In this document: positions 29,335 through 40,276 of the stretch, piece after piece
How positions within the stretch are numbered: the stretch's first letter is position 1
Layout: every line of letters begins with the position of its first letter
Assembly (NCBI RefSeq): GCF_017875235.1
Contig: NZ_JAGGMI010000002.1
Location: 248,001 to 312,000, forward strand
Length of the DNA: 64,000 bases
Direction of reading: 5' to 3'
From: Asticcacaulis solisilvae
GTDB lineage: Bacteria; Pseudomonadota; Alphaproteobacteria; Caulobacterales; Caulobacteraceae
Position numbers and translations under genes: made by a program
The notes under the pieces: generated by a model
Told to the model about the DNA's origin: nothing
The model's database searches: none
The model's input: the letters and a program-made list of their open reading frames with translations, nothing else

Positions 29335-31281
29335 ATGATCAGCCTTTTCCGCCAGTTTACCAAGTCGTGGGTCTTTATCGGCCTGATGGCCCTGCTGATC
29401 CTGTCCTTCGCCATCTTCGGCATGAGCGACGTCTTCAAGGGACAGTCCACGAACAATGTCGTCGAGGCCGGCAAGCGCGTTGTCTCCGCCAACGATTTCA
29501 AGCAGATCTTCGAGACCAACAAGCAGCAGTGGGCCCAGGAACGGAACGGCCAGTCCTTTACGAACGAAGAGTTCGTGGCCCAGGGCGCCCACACGGCCAT
29601 GGTCGAACAACTGGCCGACCAGCAGTCGCTGGGCGCCTGGCTCGACAGCCTGCGCATCAAGCCCTCAGCCAAGCTGATCGTTGACCAGTTGGCCAAGACG
29701 CCGCAGTTCTTCAACTCGGCCACCGGCAAGTTCGACAGCGAAACCTACAAGCAGGCCCTGGCCCGCGTCCAGATCGACCAGAAGATGTTCGAGCGCGACG
29801 TCGCCGACCAACTGGCAGGCCAGCAGTTCGTCACGGGGGCGCTTGCCGGCTTCCAGGCGCCGCGCGTGTTCTCGACGGCCGAAGCGGCCTTTTCAATGCA
29901 GACGCGCGACTTCAGCTATTTTTACGTGACCGAACGCAGCATCCCGGCCCCGGCCATGCCGACCGACGCCGAGGTCGCCGCCTTCTATCAGGAGAACCTG
30001 GCGCGCCTGACCATGCCGGAACTCCGCCAGGCCGCCATCGTCGTGCTCAGCGTCGAGCAGTTCCTGCCTGGCGTCCAGGTGAATGACGCCGATGTGCGCA
30101 AGGCCTATGAGGCCCGCCTGGAAGGCGCGCGCACGCCGGAAACCCGCAGCTTCGTCCAGATCACCGCGCCGGACACCAAGGCCGCCAATGCCATCTCGGC
30201 GGCGCTGAAGGCCGGCCAGGCGCCCGATGTCGTCGCCAAGGCCAACAAGGGCACGGTGCTGCGTATCGACCGTCAGGCCAAGTCCGCCGTCCCCGACGCC
30301 AAGATCGCCGACGCCGCCTTTGCCATGAAGACCGGCGAGGTCTCGGGTCCGGTCCAGGGCGAACTCGGCATCGCCGTCCTCCGCATGGGTGATATCCACG
30401 CCGGCGCCACGCCTTCGTTCGAAAGCATGCGCGGCCAGATCACCGACGACCTGAAGCGCGAAGCCGCGGCCGACAAGCTGAACGACGCTTCGCATAAGCT
30501 GGCCGACGCCTTGGCCGCCGGCGAGGACTTCCGCGCCACGGCCCAGAAGCTGGGCCTGGAGGTCAAGGACCTGCCGTGGATGAACGCCCAGGGCAATATC
30601 ATGACGCCGCAGGGCATGACCCAGGGCAATGACTATTCGCGCTACCCCAATATCGTGAAGGCCATCTACGATCTTCAGCCCGGCAGCACCTCGGACGTCC
30701 AGGAAGCCGGCCAGGGCCAGTATTTCGTCGTCAACCTCAAGACCGTGAAGCCGGCCGCCGCGCCGCCGCTCGACAGCGTCAAGCCGCAACTGATCGGCGC
30801 CTGGCGCGCCCAGAAGGCCGCCGCCGCCATCGAGGAAAAGGCCGAGGCCCTGGCCGCGCGCCTCGGCAAGGGCGAATCCCTGACGACGCTGGCCGCCGAA
30901 GCCGGCAGCCCGCTGCAAACGGAAAAGGGCGTCGACCGTTCGGGCGGCGCGCGCCAGGTCCCGCCGGCGATCACAGGCCAGGTCTTTAACGCCAAGCAGG
31001 GTGAAACCTTCCACGCGCCGCTTCAGCAGGGCGTCATCCTGGTCGGCCGCCTCGACGCCGTCCATCAGGCGCAAGCCGCCGCGGCCAATACGACGGCCGC
31101 CGGTCTGAAAACCCGCATGGGCATGTCGATTGCCCAGGACGTTGTGGGCCTGGCCCGGACGGCCGCGCGCGGCGCCGTCAAGACCAAGACCTATCCGAAT
31201 ACCGCGATCCGCGCCCTGGGCGTCACCCCGCCTGAGGCCGACGCCAAGGACGCCAAAACCAAGGACGAGAAAAAGTCGTGA
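29335..31281 (+). CDS. ppiD: PpiD/SurA-type periplasmic peptidyl-prolyl isomerase
   Basis: A 648-aa inner-membrane-anchored chaperone facing the periplasm. Residues 1-35 are the PpiD N-terminus: basic start, WVFIGLMALLILSFAIFGM as membrane anchor, then SDVFKG. A SurA_N-like domain follows (FKQIFETNKQQW, QSLGAWLDSLRI, KFDSETYKQALA), then a parvulin-like region (about 240-360, FAMKTGEVSGPVQGELGIAVLRM) and a second weaker one. It helps release and fold secreted proteins at SecYEG. The stop overlaps the trpE start (GTGA), so the two genes are coupled. Confidence 0.92.
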   Translation: MISLFRQFTKSWVFIGLMALLILSFAIFGMSDVFKGQSTNNVVEAGKRVVSANDFKQIFETNKQQWAQERNGQSFTNEEFVAQGAHTAMVEQLADQQSLGAWLDSLRIKPSAKLIVDQLAKTPQFFNSATGKFDSETYKQALARVQIDQKMFERDVADQLAGQQFVTGALAGFQAPRVFSTAEAAFSMQTRDFSYFYVTERSIPAPAMPTDAEVAAFYQENLARLTMPELRQAAIVVLSVEQFLPGVQVNDADVRKAYEARLEGARTPETRSFVQITAPDTKAANAISAALKAGQAPDVVAKANKGTVLRIDRQAKSAVPDAKIADAAFAMKTGEVSGPVQGELGIAVLRMGDIHAGATPSFESMRGQITDDLKREAAADKLNDASHKLADALAAGEDFRATAQKLGLEVKDLPWMNAQGNIMTPQGMTQGNDYSRYPNIVKAIYDLQPGSTSDVQEAGQGQYFVVNLKTVKPAAAPPLDSVKPQLIGAWRAQKAAAAIEEKAEALAARLGKGESLTTLAAEAGSPLQTEKGVDRSGGARQVPPAITGQVFNAKQGETFHAPLQQGVILVGRLDAVHQAQAAAANTTAAGLKTRMGMSIAQDVVGLARTAARGAVKTKTYPNTAIRALGVTPPEADAKDAKTKDEKKS

Positions 31282-32822
31282 CCGCCACGCCTTCCGTAGC
31301 AGCGCGCGGCGCTCAACCCTCACCGGAAGACGTCAAAAGCGCCTTTGAAACCCAGTATGCTGCCGGCAAGCCGTCCATCGTCTGGCGCACCCTGATCGAC
31401 GACCTGGAGACGCCGGTTTCAGCCTATCTCAAGCTCGGCCGCCAGCGTCCGTTCAGCTTCCTGTTCGAGTCGGTCGAGGGCGGCGCGCTGTCCGGCCGCT
31501 ATTCGATCATCACGCTCAATCCGGACCTGGTCTGGCGTTGTTTCGGCGACAAGGCGGAACTGGCCACGGGCGAAGGCATCGCAACCGACACCTACCTGCC
31601 CGAAGAGAAGCCGACGCTCGAATCGCTGCGCGCCTTCGTGGCGGCCAACCGGATGGACATCCCGGAAGGCCTGCCGCCGATGGTGTCGGGTGTCTTCGGC
31701 GTCTTCGGCTACGACATGATCCGCCTGTTCGAGCCGCTGGGCGAGGCCAATCCCGACCCGCTCAAGCTGCCGGACGCTGTCGTCGTGCGCCCCTCCGTGG
31801 TCTGCGTCTTCGACAATGTCGCCCACGAGATCCTGCTGGCCAGCCCGGTGTGGCCGTCCCACCTGTCGGCCCAGGACGCCTATAGCGCCGCGCTTGCGCG
31901 TCTCGACGCCGTCGAGGACGACCTGCGCGTGCCGCTCAGCGCCCAGCCCGCGCCGCGCGAACACGCGCAGCAGCCCCTGTCGTCGCCGACCTCGCCGCTC
32001 GATTTCGGCAATATGGTCGACAGCGCCAAGGAATATATCCGCGCCGGCGATATCTTCCAGGTGGTGCTCAGCCACCGCTTCGAAGCGCCCTATCCGCTCG
32101 ATCCCTTCGCCTTCTACCGGTCGCTGCGCCGTCACAACCCGTCGCCCTACCTGTTCTACCTGAACTTCGGCGGCTTCCAGCTGGCCGGTTCCAGTCCGGA
32201 AATCCTGGTGCGCATCCGCGACGGCAAGCTGACCATCCGCCCGATCGCCGGGACGCGTCCGCGCGGCAAGACGGTCGAACAGGATCGCGCGCTGGAAAAG
32301 GAACTGCTGGCGGACCCCAAGGAGCTGTCGGAACACCTGATGCTGCTCGATCTCGGTCGTAACGATGTCGGCCGCGTCGCCAAGCCGGCCAGCGTCCGCG
32401 TCACCGAGAAGTTCATCATCGAACGCTATAGCCACGTCATGCACATCGTCTCGAACGTCGAGGGTGATGCGCCGGAAACGCTCGATCCGGTCGATGCGCT
32501 GCTGGCGGCGCTTCCGGCCGGCACGCTATCGGGCGCACCCAAGGTCCGGGCGATGGAGATCATTGACGAGCTGGAGCAGGTCAAGCGCGGCGTCGGTTAC
32601 GGCGGCGGCGCGGGCTATATCTCGTCGAACGGCAGCGTCGACGTCTGCATCGTCCTGCGCACGGCGCTCTTCAAGGATCGCAACATCTATGTCCAGGCCG
32701 GCGCCGGTGTCGTCGCCGACAGCGTGCCGCAGATGGAATACGAAGAAACCTGCCACAAGGCCGGCGCACTCATCCGTGCCGCCCAGGATGCCTGGCGGTA
32801 CGATTATAAGGCCAACTCGTAA
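31278..32822 (+). CDS. trpE: Anthranilate synthase component I
   Basis: A 514-aa chorismate-utilising subunit. The N-terminal region has FLFESVEGGALSGRYSII, the Trp feedback-binding site region. The C-terminal catalytic domain contains LAGSSPEILVRI, IRPIAGTRPRG, MLLDLGRNDVGRVA, AGTLSGAPKVRAMEIIDELE and VDVCIVLRT. The GTG start overlaps the ppiD stop by 4 bases (GTGA). Its partner trpG lies 484 bases further on, with a minus-strand gene in between. Confidence 0.97.
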   Translation: MTATPSVAARGAQPSPEDVKSAFETQYAAGKPSIVWRTLIDDLETPVSAYLKLGRQRPFSFLFESVEGGALSGRYSIITLNPDLVWRCFGDKAELATGEGIATDTYLPEEKPTLESLRAFVAANRMDIPEGLPPMVSGVFGVFGYDMIRLFEPLGEANPDPLKLPDAVVVRPSVVCVFDNVAHEILLASPVWPSHLSAQDAYSAALARLDAVEDDLRVPLSAQPAPREHAQQPLSSPTSPLDFGNMVDSAKEYIRAGDIFQVVLSHRFEAPYPLDPFAFYRSLRRHNPSPYLFYLNFGGFQLAGSSPEILVRIRDGKLTIRPIAGTRPRGKTVEQDRALEKELLADPKELSEHLMLLDLGRNDVGRVAKPASVRVTEKFIIERYSHVMHIVSNVEGDAPETLDPVDALLAALPAGTLSGAPKVRAMEIIDELEQVKRGVGYGGGAGYISSNGSVDVCIVLRTALFKDRNIYVQAGAGVVADSVPQMEYEETCHKAGALIRAAQDAWRYDYKANS

Positions 32823-32832
32823 GTCGTTAGAC

Positions 32833-33153
32833 TCAGCGTTCTGTGGCGATCAGCACGGCTTCTCGCACCGGGCTCGACTGCGACGGCGAGGCAGACAGCT
32901 CAAAGTCTGCTGAAGCTGTCGCTGGCATGGCACTCACTTTCAAAGGCTTTTTCGGCTCTTCGTGCCCGCTGAGAAGCGTGATCAGGAGCGTGCCCGACAC
33001 GGCCAGGCCGGTAATGGCCGCAAGCGACAACAGGCCATGGCGCGACCGCTGATCTGGCGAACGCAACAGCCCCAGCGCTTCCGACAGGCGCGCGTCGCGG
33101 TCATCCGTATCTGCGGTTATGTCGTTGAACAGGGCCATGTCAGCGAATCTCAT
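32833..33153 (-). CDS. Hypothetical single-pass membrane protein between trpE and trpG
   Basis: About 106 aa from the ATG at 33153; TTG 33171 and ATG 33138 are alternatives and none has a strong ribosome site. The sequence has an acidic N-terminus (FNDITADTDDRDARLSEALGLL), one membrane segment (GLLSLAAITGLAVSGTLLITLL, about 40-62) and a Ser/Pro-rich tail that would be periplasmic if the N-terminus is inside. It resembles small anti-sigma-like or membrane-tether proteins in layout only. It is transcribed against the trp genes. Function unknown. Confidence 0.6.
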   Translation of the reverse strand: MRFADMALFNDITADTDDRDARLSEALGLLRSPDQRSRHGLLSLAAITGLAVSGTLLITLLSGHEEPKKPLKVSAMPATASADFELSASPSQSSPVREAVLIATER

Positions 33154-33306
33154 CGTGTCGTTGACGGCCAATCAACCATCAAAGCGTTAACCAATCTTAA
33201 CTCTGCGCGGAAATCTTAAGGCTTGGAAAAGACCATCGTATTGCTTAAATGACCAAAGGCTTTGCGTGCTCTCGATCTCTACCGGACGCGCTTCGCGGAG
33301 GCGCAC

Positions 33307-33900
33307 ATGATTCTGGTCATCGATAACTACGACAGCTTTACCTACAACCTCGTCCATTACCTCGCCGAACTGGGCGCGGAGACGAAGGTGTATCGCAATG
33401 ATGCCTTGAGCGTTCAGGACGCCCTGGCGCTGGCGCCCAACGCCATCTTGCTGTCGCCAGGGCCATGCGCGCCCGACCAGGCCGGCATCTGCCTGCCGCT
33501 CCTGCGCGCCGCCCCCGAGGACATGCCGGTTCTGGGCGTTTGTCTGGGCCACCAGTCAATCGGCCAGGCCTATGGCGGCGACGTCATCCGCGCCAAGGCC
33601 TTGATGCACGGCAAGACCAGCCAGATCCATCACAACAATGTCGGCATTTTCAAAGACTTGCCAAACCCGTTTACAGCGACGCGTTATCACTCGCTGGCCA
33701 TCAGGCGCGAGACACTGCCCGACGATCTGGAGGTGACCGCCTGGACCGACGACGGCGAAATCATGGGTGTCCAACACAAGACGCGTCCGATCCATGGCGT
33801 CCAGTTCCACCCCGAATCGATCGCCACCGAGGGCGGCCACCAGCTTCTGGCCAACTTCCTCGAACTGGCCGGCATCAAGAGCCAGAACCTTTATGTCTGA
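33307..33900 (+). CDS. trpG: Anthranilate synthase component II (glutamine amidotransferase)
   Basis: A 197-aa class I glutaminase feeding ammonia to TrpE. The start ATG at 33307 has GGAGG six bases upstream, which decides against the earlier ATG at 33262. Seen: [33 protein letters not shown], the nucleophile Cys in [16 protein letters not shown], and the His/Glu of [15 protein letters not shown]. Its end overlaps trpD by 8 bases. Confidence 0.97.
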   Translation: MILVIDNYDSFTYNLVHYLAELGAETKVYRNDALSVQDALALAPNAILLSPGPCAPDQAGICLPLLRAAPEDMPVLGVCLGHQSIGQAYGGDVIRAKALMHGKTSQIHHNNVGIFKDLPNPFTATRYHSLAIRRETLPDDLEVTAWTDDGEIMGVQHKTRPIHGVQFHPESIATEGGHQLLANFLELAGIKSQNLYV

Positions 33901-34909
33901 CGCCTTCAAACCCCTGCTGGCGCGCCTGGCTGACGGCGCGACGCTTGATGGCGACGACGCCGAAGCCTTTTTCGACGCCTGTTTGCGCGGCGAGCCGACG
34001 CCCGCCCAGGTCGCCGCCGCCGTCACCGCCATCAAGCTGCGTGGCGAAACCGTCGGCGAAATCGCGGCGTGCGCCCGGGCCATGCGCAAGGCCGCCATCC
34101 ATCTCGACCATCCTTACGACGTCATCGACGTCTGCGGCACGGGCGGCGATGGCCTGCATACGCTGAATATCTCGACCGCCGTAGGCTTCGTCGCGGCCGG
34201 CGGCGGCTGCAAGGTCGCCAAGCACGGCAACCGCGCCATCACCTCGAAATCCGGCACGGCCGACGTACTGGCGGCGCTGGGCGTCAATATCGAAGCGACG
34301 CTTGAGCAGCAGCGCAAGGCGCTGGACGACGCCGGCATCTGCTTCCTGTTCGCTCAGGCGCACCACGGCGCCATGAAGCACGTCTCGCCGATCCGCCAGC
34401 AACTGGGCTTCCGCACCATTTTCAACCTGCTGGGCCCCTTGAGCAACCCCGCCGGCGCCCGCCGCCAGGTCGTGGGCGTCCCCTCGCCGCGCTTCGTCGA
34501 GCCCATTGCCCAGGCCTTGGGCGCATTGGGCGCTACCCGCGCCTGGGCGGTGCACGGTGCGGGCCTCGATGAACTGACCACGACCGGCGAAACCGAAGTC
34601 GCCGAGTGGGCGGACAGCAAGATGCGCCTGTTCCGAATCACGCCGGAAGCTGTGGGCCTGCCGCGCGCGGCTCTGGCCGATATCACCGGCGGCACACCTG
34701 ACCACAATGCCGCCGAACTCAAAGCTTTACTCGACGGCCGAAAGAGCGCCTATCGCGACATCGTCCTGCTGAACGCGGCCGCCGCCTTCCTGGTCGCTGA
34801 TCGCGTCGAAACCCTGCGCGAAGGCATCGAGCTTGGTGAAGCCGTCATAGACGATGGTCGCGCCCGCCAGGCGCTCGACATTCTCATCAAAACGACGCAA
34901 GGCTCGTGA
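33893..34909 (+). CDS. trpD: Anthranilate phosphoribosyltransferase
   Basis: A 338-aa enzyme joining anthranilate and PRPP. The start is the ATG at 33893 ([15 protein letters not shown]), overlapping the trpG stop; the upstream open frame lies within trpG. Motifs: [17 protein letters not shown] (PRPP loop), [44 protein letters not shown] and [16 protein letters not shown]. It ends in a TGATG overlap with trpC. Confidence 0.97.
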   Translation: MSDAFKPLLARLADGATLDGDDAEAFFDACLRGEPTPAQVAAAVTAIKLRGETVGEIAACARAMRKAAIHLDHPYDVIDVCGTGGDGLHTLNISTAVGFVAAGGGCKVAKHGNRAITSKSGTADVLAALGVNIEATLEQQRKALDDAGICFLFAQAHHGAMKHVSPIRQQLGFRTIFNLLGPLSNPAGARRQVVGVPSPRFVEPIAQALGALGATRAWAVHGAGLDELTTTGETEVAEWADSKMRLFRITPEAVGLPRAALADITGGTPDHNAAELKALLDGRKSAYRDIVLLNAAAAFLVADRVETLREGIELGEAVIDDGRARQALDILIKTTQGS

Positions 34910-35706
34910 TGGACATTCTGGAATCGATCGCCACCTACAAGCGTGAGGAAGTCAGCCAGCGCCGCGAACGCGCGACTGTCGCCGAACTGGAGGCACAGGC
35001 CACCGAAATCGGTGCGCCTCGTGGGTTTATGAACGCACTGATCAACGGTAAGCGTTCGGGGTCTTTGGCCCTGATCGCCGAGGTCAAGAAGGCAAGCCCG
35101 TCCAAGGGCTTGATTCGCGAGGACTTCGACCCGCCCTTCCTGGCCAGGTGTTACGAGGCCGGAGGCGCCAGCTGCCTGTCGATCCTGACCGATAACCCCA
35201 GCTTCATGGGCCACGAAAGCCACTTCCAAATGGCGCGCAATGCCGTCTCCCTGCCGTGCATTCGCAAGGAGTTTCTGGTCGATACCTGGCAGGTGGCCGA
35301 ATCGCGTGCGCTCGGCGCCGACGCCATCCTCGTCATCATGGCGATGATCGACGATTCGCTGGCGGCCGACCTGATCGCCTCCGCTCATCATTACGGCATG
35401 GATGCCCTGGTTGAGGTTCACGACGCGGCCGAGATGGAACGCGCGCTTAAGCTCTCCTCGCGGCTGATCGGCATAAACAATCGGAACTTAAGGGATTTCA
35501 GCGTCAGCCTGACAACGACCGAAGATTTGTCGAAGATGACTGGCCCAGACCATGTCCTGGTCGCCGAAAGCGGCATTTTCACGGTGGACGACGTCGTACG
35601 TCTCGGGGCCACCGGCGCCACCGCCATGCTGGTCGGCGAAAGCCTGATGCGTCAAGCCGACGTCACCCTGGCGACCCAAACCCTGCTCGGCGTGGCAGGC
35701 GAATAA
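34909..35706 (+). CDS. trpC: Indole-3-glycerol phosphate synthase
   Basis: A 265-aa TIM-barrel enzyme closing the indole ring. Start at ATG 34909, sharing bases with the trpD stop (TGATG); a GTG at 34906 is an alternative. Seen: [21 protein letters not shown] (catalytic Lys region), [45 protein letters not shown] and [12 protein letters not shown]. No trpF fusion. In many alphaproteobacteria moaC and moeA follow; here the next gene is lexA. Confidence 0.97.
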   Translation: MDILESIATYKREEVSQRRERATVAELEAQATEIGAPRGFMNALINGKRSGSLALIAEVKKASPSKGLIREDFDPPFLARCYEAGGASCLSILTDNPSFMGHESHFQMARNAVSLPCIRKEFLVDTWQVAESRALGADAILVIMAMIDDSLAADLIASAHHYGMDALVEVHDAAEMERALKLSSRLIGINNRNLRDFSVSLTTTEDLSKMTGPDHVLVAESGIFTVDDVVRLGATGATAMLVGESLMRQADVTLATQTLLGVAGE

Positions 35707-35730
35707 ACTTCGCCTCTTGACAATTCACGA

Positions 35731-35745
35731 GAACACACACAGAAC
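35731..35745 (+). promoter_or_regulatory. LexA box 1 upstream of lexA
   Basis: GAAC-ACACACA-GAAC, an exact match to the reverse orientation of the alphaproteobacterial SOS box GTTC-N7-GTTC. It overlaps the expected -10 region of a promoter whose TTGACA lies at 35717-35722. Confidence 0.85.
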
Positions 35746-35756
35746 ACGAAGCACAA

Positions 35757-35771
35757 GTTCATGACTTGTTC
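35757..35771 (+). promoter_or_regulatory. LexA box 2 upstream of lexA
   Basis: GTTC-ATGACTT-GTTC, an exact GTTC-N7-GTTC box, 26 bases centre to centre from box 1 and in the opposite orientation. The lexA start is 56 bases downstream. Confidence 0.85.
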
Positions 35772-35827
35772 ACCGCTGCATGGTGTCATACGGCGAAAAC
35801 AGGTCCTACCCGACAGGTGCTCGAACC

Positions 35828-36526
35828 ATGCTGACGACCAAACAACGCGAACTCCTCATGTTCATCCATGAGCGCATCAAGGAGGGCGGCGTATCGCCTT
35901 CGTTCGATGAAATGAAGGAGGCGCTGGACCTGGCGTCCAAGTCCGGTATCCACCGGCTGATCACGGCGCTCGAGGAACGCGGATTCATCCGCCGCCTGGC
36001 GCACCGCGCCCGCGCCCTCGAAGTCATCAAGCTGCCGGACCAGGCGACAACCTCCGCCCCCCCGCGCGGCCGCCAGACCTTTGTGCCGCAAGTGGTCGAG
36101 AGCAAGCGTCCGCCCGACGCGCTGCGCCCGGTCAACGACGATACCCGCGAACTGCCGCTGCTGGGCAAGATCGCTGCCGGCGTGCCGATCGAGGCCATGG
36201 GCCAGGAGCGCGACCGCTTGCGCGTGCCGGAGGTCATGCTGGGCGCCGGTGAGCACTATCTGCTGGAAATCGAAGGCGACTCGATGATCAACGCCGGCAT
36301 TCTCGACGGCGACTATGTCGTCATCAAGAAGACCGATACCGCCCAATCGGGTGAGATCGTCGTGGCTCTTGTTGAAGGTGATACGGCGACACTGAAGCGC
36401 CTGCGCAAGAAGGGCGCATCGATCGCCCTGGAAGCCGCCAATCCGGCCTACAAGACCCGCATCTACAATGCTGACGAAGTGGCCGTGCAGGGCAAGCTGG
36501 TCGGTCTGATGAGGCGTTACCACTGA
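35828..36526 (+). CDS. lexA: SOS repressor LexA
   Basis: A 232-aa self-cleaving repressor. The ATG at 35828 gives the family start [21 protein letters not shown]; the winged HTH includes [31 protein letters not shown]. The autocleavage Ala-Gly is in [11 protein letters not shown], the catalytic Ser in [16 protein letters not shown] and the Lys in [11 protein letters not shown]. The linker is longer than in E. coli, normal for alphaproteobacteria. Two LexA boxes upstream show autoregulation. Its last 10 bases overlap the convergent comEC. Confidence 0.98.
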   Translation: MLTTKQRELLMFIHERIKEGGVSPSFDEMKEALDLASKSGIHRLITALEERGFIRRLAHRARALEVIKLPDQATTSAPPRGRQTFVPQVVESKRPPDALRPVNDDTRELPLLGKIAAGVPIEAMGQERDRLRVPEVMLGAGEHYLLEIEGDSMINAGILDGDYVVIKKTDTAQSGEIVVALVEGDTATLKRLRKKGASIALEAANPAYKTRIYNADEVAVQGKLVGLMRRYH

Positions 36527-38658
36527 TCTTGAGCGTCTGAGACCTGCGTCCAAGGGCGGTTGCCGCGCAAGGGCTGCGCCGCCTTCAGATGCCACTCACC
36601 ATTTCGGCGCGTCAGTTCGATGGCGCCGAGACGACGGAAGTCACCCGCGCTGATGCGGTTGACGCCCGAACAATCAGTTGGCCAGTCTCCGACGGGGCTA
36701 CGCAAGATGACAAGATCGCTGTTCAGACAAAGGGTTGTCAGCGTGAGTTTGTTGGGCGGTTTATTGCTGAACCAGAAACCGACGCGCAATTGGGCGTCTG
36801 GCCACGGCGTACAGGCATAGCCTGCGCATTCATAATCCCTGTCGCGTCCATCCTCGCCCAGCATGTTGAAGCCATAGCGCCGCGACCAGTACTCGTAGCC
36901 GGTACGGCGGACCTTGGGCCTGAGCAGATAGGCGTCCTTGTCACGGCGAATAGCGGCGTTTCCGCCTTGCGGGTCAATCCAGATGTCCGGCGCGGGTAAT
37001 CTCGGCCAGTACAGGATGGACAGTCCGGCCGCAAAGCCAAGCCAGCGCGCCCAACCCCTTACCAGGCAAACCCAGATCAGTCCCAGAAACGACAGGACCA
37101 GGACAAAGTCCGGCGCGCCGGGCCAGGTGATGACCGCGCCCTTCAAGCCGGCGGTCCATTCGGCGATGCGCGCAATCAGCCATAATCCGCCGGCCGCGAT
37201 ACGCAGAAACAACGGCCCCAAGGGCGTCTCGCTCAAGGTCGCGCCGATGGCGAGCCCCGGCATGACGATAAAAGTGGTAATCGGCGCTTCGAACAGATTG
37301 GACAGCAGACCATAGACGGAAAAGCGGTTGAAATAGGCAATCGAGAACGGCGTGGTCGCCAGCGTCGCCACCAGCGACAGCAGGATCGACAGCCACAAAC
37401 CGTGCACGGCTTTCTGAAAGGCCCTCACCCACCACGGCACGCTGATCTCGCGGATCGGCGCCTGATGGGCTTCACTTAAGCCGAGAAGGGCCGCCGTCGC
37501 GCAGAACGACATCTGGAAGCCCGGCTGGATAACGGCTTCGGGCGTCAACAGGATGACGATAAAGGCAGCGATTGCCAGCGCCCGCAAGCTCAGCGCGCGA
37601 CGATCGAGCAGGATGGCAGCAAAAGCCACCCATGCCACGACGGCGGCGCGAACAGCCGGCGCCGGTGCGCCGGAGATGGCCAGATAAAGCGCCACAGCAA
37701 CGATGCTGATTCCGGCCGCGACCTTTTTGATCGGCACACGCAGGGCCAGCCATGGCCAGGCCGCCATACACCACCGCAAGATGAAGAAAACGAAGCCACC
37801 GACCACCGCCATGTGGACGCCCGAGATCGACAGGATGTGGGCCAGGCCGGAATCGCGCATCTCATCGATCAGGCTCTGCGGCACGAAGGCCTGATGGCCA
37901 GTCACCAGCGCCGCCGCAAAACCGCCAAGCTCTGGTCCGTCCCGATAGGCCGGCTTGATGTCGTTGACGATGCTGCGCGTCAGAGCCCAGCGTAGCCGGT
38001 TCAACCCGGTGGCCGCTTCCAGTCGCCAGCCATAGTCCTGATCCGGCAAGACGCGCGGTTCGCCTGGGATAAAGCCGACGCCGCCTATGCCCTGAAAATA
38101 GGCGTTGCGGGCGAAGTCATAGCCGCCGGAGATCAGGGGCGATGGCGGCGGATTGAGGATGGCAAAGGCCGAGATCGTATCGCCAGGCTTGATGTCATAA
38201 GCTTCGATCATCCCAGGCCGGAGCGTTACCCGCAGCCGCAACGGCATTTGCTCAGGGTCAAGGCCACGCATGGTGACTGGCGCCAGCGTCAGGCGCGGCG
38301 CGTCCGAAGAACTGGAGACCACATCGACCACGACAGCGGTGATGTTGTACTCGCTGCGGTCGGACGGCAGGACGGGCGCTGCTGCATGCTCCGCTCTCAA
38401 CTTGCAGACCAGCGCGCCGGCAAAGACCAGGAACACGGCCAGCATCAAGCCGTTCAGGGCGTGCGGTCCCCATCGACGGCACGCCCACCACGCGCCGCCC
38501 GACACCACCGCCGCTACGGCAAACCACGCCAGATGCAGTTCTACCGGCAGGCTGAGATAACCTGCAGCCCCAAATCCGAAAGCCACCGGCAACCACAGGA
38601 ACAACCGGCCGCGCTGGCGCGCTACCGCGTCGGCCAGGCGCGAACGCCACTCGGCCAT
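36517..38658 (-). CDS. comEC: ComEC/Rec2-family membrane protein
   Basis: A 713-aa polytopic protein related to the DNA-uptake channel ComEC. An N-terminal membrane pair and an OB-like domain (DUF4131) precede the competence core with [17 protein letters not shown], the family signature, and many membrane helices (about 250-530). The C-terminal soluble part ([22 protein letters not shown]) is in the place of the metallo-beta-lactamase-like domain but lacks a clear HxHxDH, as often in alphaproteobacteria. ATG 38658 is preferred to the in-frame TTG 38715. DNA uptake is inferred from the family. Confidence 0.93.
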   Translation of the reverse strand: MAEWRSRLADAVARQRGRLFLWLPVAFGFGAAGYLSLPVELHLAWFAVAAVVSGGAWWACRRWGPHALNGLMLAVFLVFAGALVCKLRAEHAAAPVLPSDRSEYNITAVVVDVVSSSSDAPRLTLAPVTMRGLDPEQMPLRLRVTLRPGMIEAYDIKPGDTISAFAILNPPPSPLISGGYDFARNAYFQGIGGVGFIPGEPRVLPDQDYGWRLEAATGLNRLRWALTRSIVNDIKPAYRDGPELGGFAAALVTGHQAFVPQSLIDEMRDSGLAHILSISGVHMAVVGGFVFFILRWCMAAWPWLALRVPIKKVAAGISIVAVALYLAISGAPAPAVRAAVVAWVAFAAILLDRRALSLRALAIAAFIVILLTPEAVIQPGFQMSFCATAALLGLSEAHQAPIREISVPWWVRAFQKAVHGLWLSILLSLVATLATTPFSIAYFNRFSVYGLLSNLFEAPITTFIVMPGLAIGATLSETPLGPLFLRIAAGGLWLIARIAEWTAGLKGAVITWPGAPDFVLVLSFLGLIWVCLVRGWARWLGFAAGLSILYWPRLPAPDIWIDPQGGNAAIRRDKDAYLLRPKVRRTGYEYWSRRYGFNMLGEDGRDRDYECAGYACTPWPDAQLRVGFWFSNKPPNKLTLTTLCLNSDLVILRSPVGDWPTDCSGVNRISAGDFRRLGAIELTRRNGEWHLKAAQPLRGNRPWTQVSDAQDQW

Positions 38659-38787
38659 ATCCGTTATCTTCGCCGCCCAGTTTCCCCCCAAAAACGCCAA
38701 GTCCTGCCCTGTCAAAAATGCTTTGGGTTACGGCAAAGACCGCTATAAGGAGCCCCAAATCTCCGCCCCGAATTTCGTGAACTGACC

Positions 38788-40203
38788 ATGCCTAACGTTT
38801 CTTCGCAAGTTGTCACCCGCTTCGCCCCCTCGCCTACCGGCTACCTGCACATCGGCGGCGCCCGCACGGCCCTGTTCAACTGGCTCTATGCCCGCCACAC
38901 CGGCGGCAAGTTCCTGATCCGCGTCGAGGACACCGACCGCGAACGCTCGACGCGCGAAGCGGTCGATGCCATTTTCGAAGGCCTCGACTGGCTGGGTTTA
39001 AAGCCCGACGACACGGTGGTCTTTCAGGCTGCGCGCGAAAAGCACCACAAGAAGGCCGTCGACGCCCTGCTGGCCAATGGCCGCGCCTATCACTGCTTCA
39101 TGTCCGCCGAAGACACCGACGTCGCGCGCGAGGAAGCCCGTGAGGCCGGCCATGCCCTTCGCTCGACGTGGCGCGACAAGACGCCAACGGCCGCCCAACT
39201 CGAAGAGCCGCATGTCATCCGCTTCAAGGGCCCTCTCGATGAGCCTTTGGTCGTGCGCGACGCCGTCCAGGGCGACGTCCATTTCAACACCAAGGACATG
39301 GACGATCTGGTGCTGCTGCGTTCGGACGGCACGCCGACCTACAATCTGGCCGTTGTCGTCGATGACCATGACATGGGAATCACCCACGTCATCCGCGGCG
39401 ACGACCATCTGAACAACGCCGCCCGCCAGAGCCTGATCTATATGGCGCTGGGCTGGGACGTGCCGACCTTCGCCCATATCCCGCTGATTCACGGCGCGGA
39501 CGGCGCCAAGCTGTCGAAGCGTCACGGCGCCCAGGCCGTCGGCGACTATCAGGAGCTCGGCTACCTGCCCGAAGCCATGCGCAACTACCTGGCGCGCCTG
39601 GGCTGGTCGCACGGCGATGATGAGATTTTTGATGATGCGCAGGCCATAGAGTGGTTTGATATCAAGGACATCAACCGCGCGCCGTCGCGTCTCGACTTCG
39701 CCAAGCTGGGCTCGGTCAACGCTCACTGGATCCGCGCCTGCGATGAAACCCGGCTGATCGACCTGACTGTCAAGACGTTGCGTCACCAGGGCCAGGTTGC
39801 CGCGGATACGCCCGAAACGCGCGAAATCCTCACGCGTACCGTGCCGCTGGTCAAGGAACGCGCCCAGACGCTGATTCAGCTGGCCGAGGCCGTGCAGTTC
39901 GCGCTTGCCAAAGGCCCGCACGAGCTGGACGAAAAGACCAAGGGGTTGCTTAATGACGAAACCCGTCAGCGACTGTTGCGGTTTCACGACACTGTGAGCG
40001 GATGGGCCGACTGGTCCGTCGAGGCAACCGACGCCGGATTGAAAAAATTCGTTGAAAATGAATGTATTGGCTTCGGAAAGATAGGTCCCGCCTTAAGAGG
40101 TGTACTATCACCCGGCATGCCCGCCCCCGACATTTCGAAGGTTTTGACGAGCCTCGGACAGGCCGAAACCCTGAATCGTCTTAACGCGGCCCTTTTCATT
40201 TGA
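38788..40203 (+). CDS. gltX: Glutamyl-tRNA synthetase
   Basis: A 471-aa class Ic aminoacyl-tRNA synthetase. The HIGH motif is in [21 protein letters not shown] and the KMSKS motif is [21 protein letters not shown] and [15 protein letters not shown] lie between, and an alpha-helical anticodon-binding domain forms the C-terminus. Alphaproteobacteria often encode two GltX paralogues; this one follows comEC, the usual place of the main form. gltA follows on the same strand. Confidence 0.97.
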   Translation: MPNVSSQVVTRFAPSPTGYLHIGGARTALFNWLYARHTGGKFLIRVEDTDRERSTREAVDAIFEGLDWLGLKPDDTVVFQAAREKHHKKAVDALLANGRAYHCFMSAEDTDVAREEAREAGHALRSTWRDKTPTAAQLEEPHVIRFKGPLDEPLVVRDAVQGDVHFNTKDMDDLVLLRSDGTPTYNLAVVVDDHDMGITHVIRGDDHLNNAARQSLIYMALGWDVPTFAHIPLIHGADGAKLSKRHGAQAVGDYQELGYLPEAMRNYLARLGWSHGDDEIFDDAQAIEWFDIKDINRAPSRLDFAKLGSVNAHWIRACDETRLIDLTVKTLRHQGQVAADTPETREILTRTVPLVKERAQTLIQLAEAVQFALAKGPHELDEKTKGLLNDETRQRLLRFHDTVSGWADWSVEATDAGLKKFVENECIGFGKIGPALRGVLSPGMPAPDISKVLTSLGQAETLNRLNAALFI

Positions 40204-40276
40204 TCCGCGACTTTATATAGCAGTCGCAACGCGATTTCGGTTGCGTCGCACACAAACATCAAGGGGTGAGCGTAAC

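Noticed and set aside
33187-33200. TTAA-CCAATC-TTAA as a CtrA box
   Set aside because: The CtrA consensus needs a 7-base spacer; this one is 6 bases, so it is only a near match.
40225-40245. CGCAAC/GTTGCG stem between gltX and gltA as a terminator
   Set aside because: The stem is 6 bp with a 9-base loop and no U tract; it may lie in the gltA leader, but nothing supports a role.
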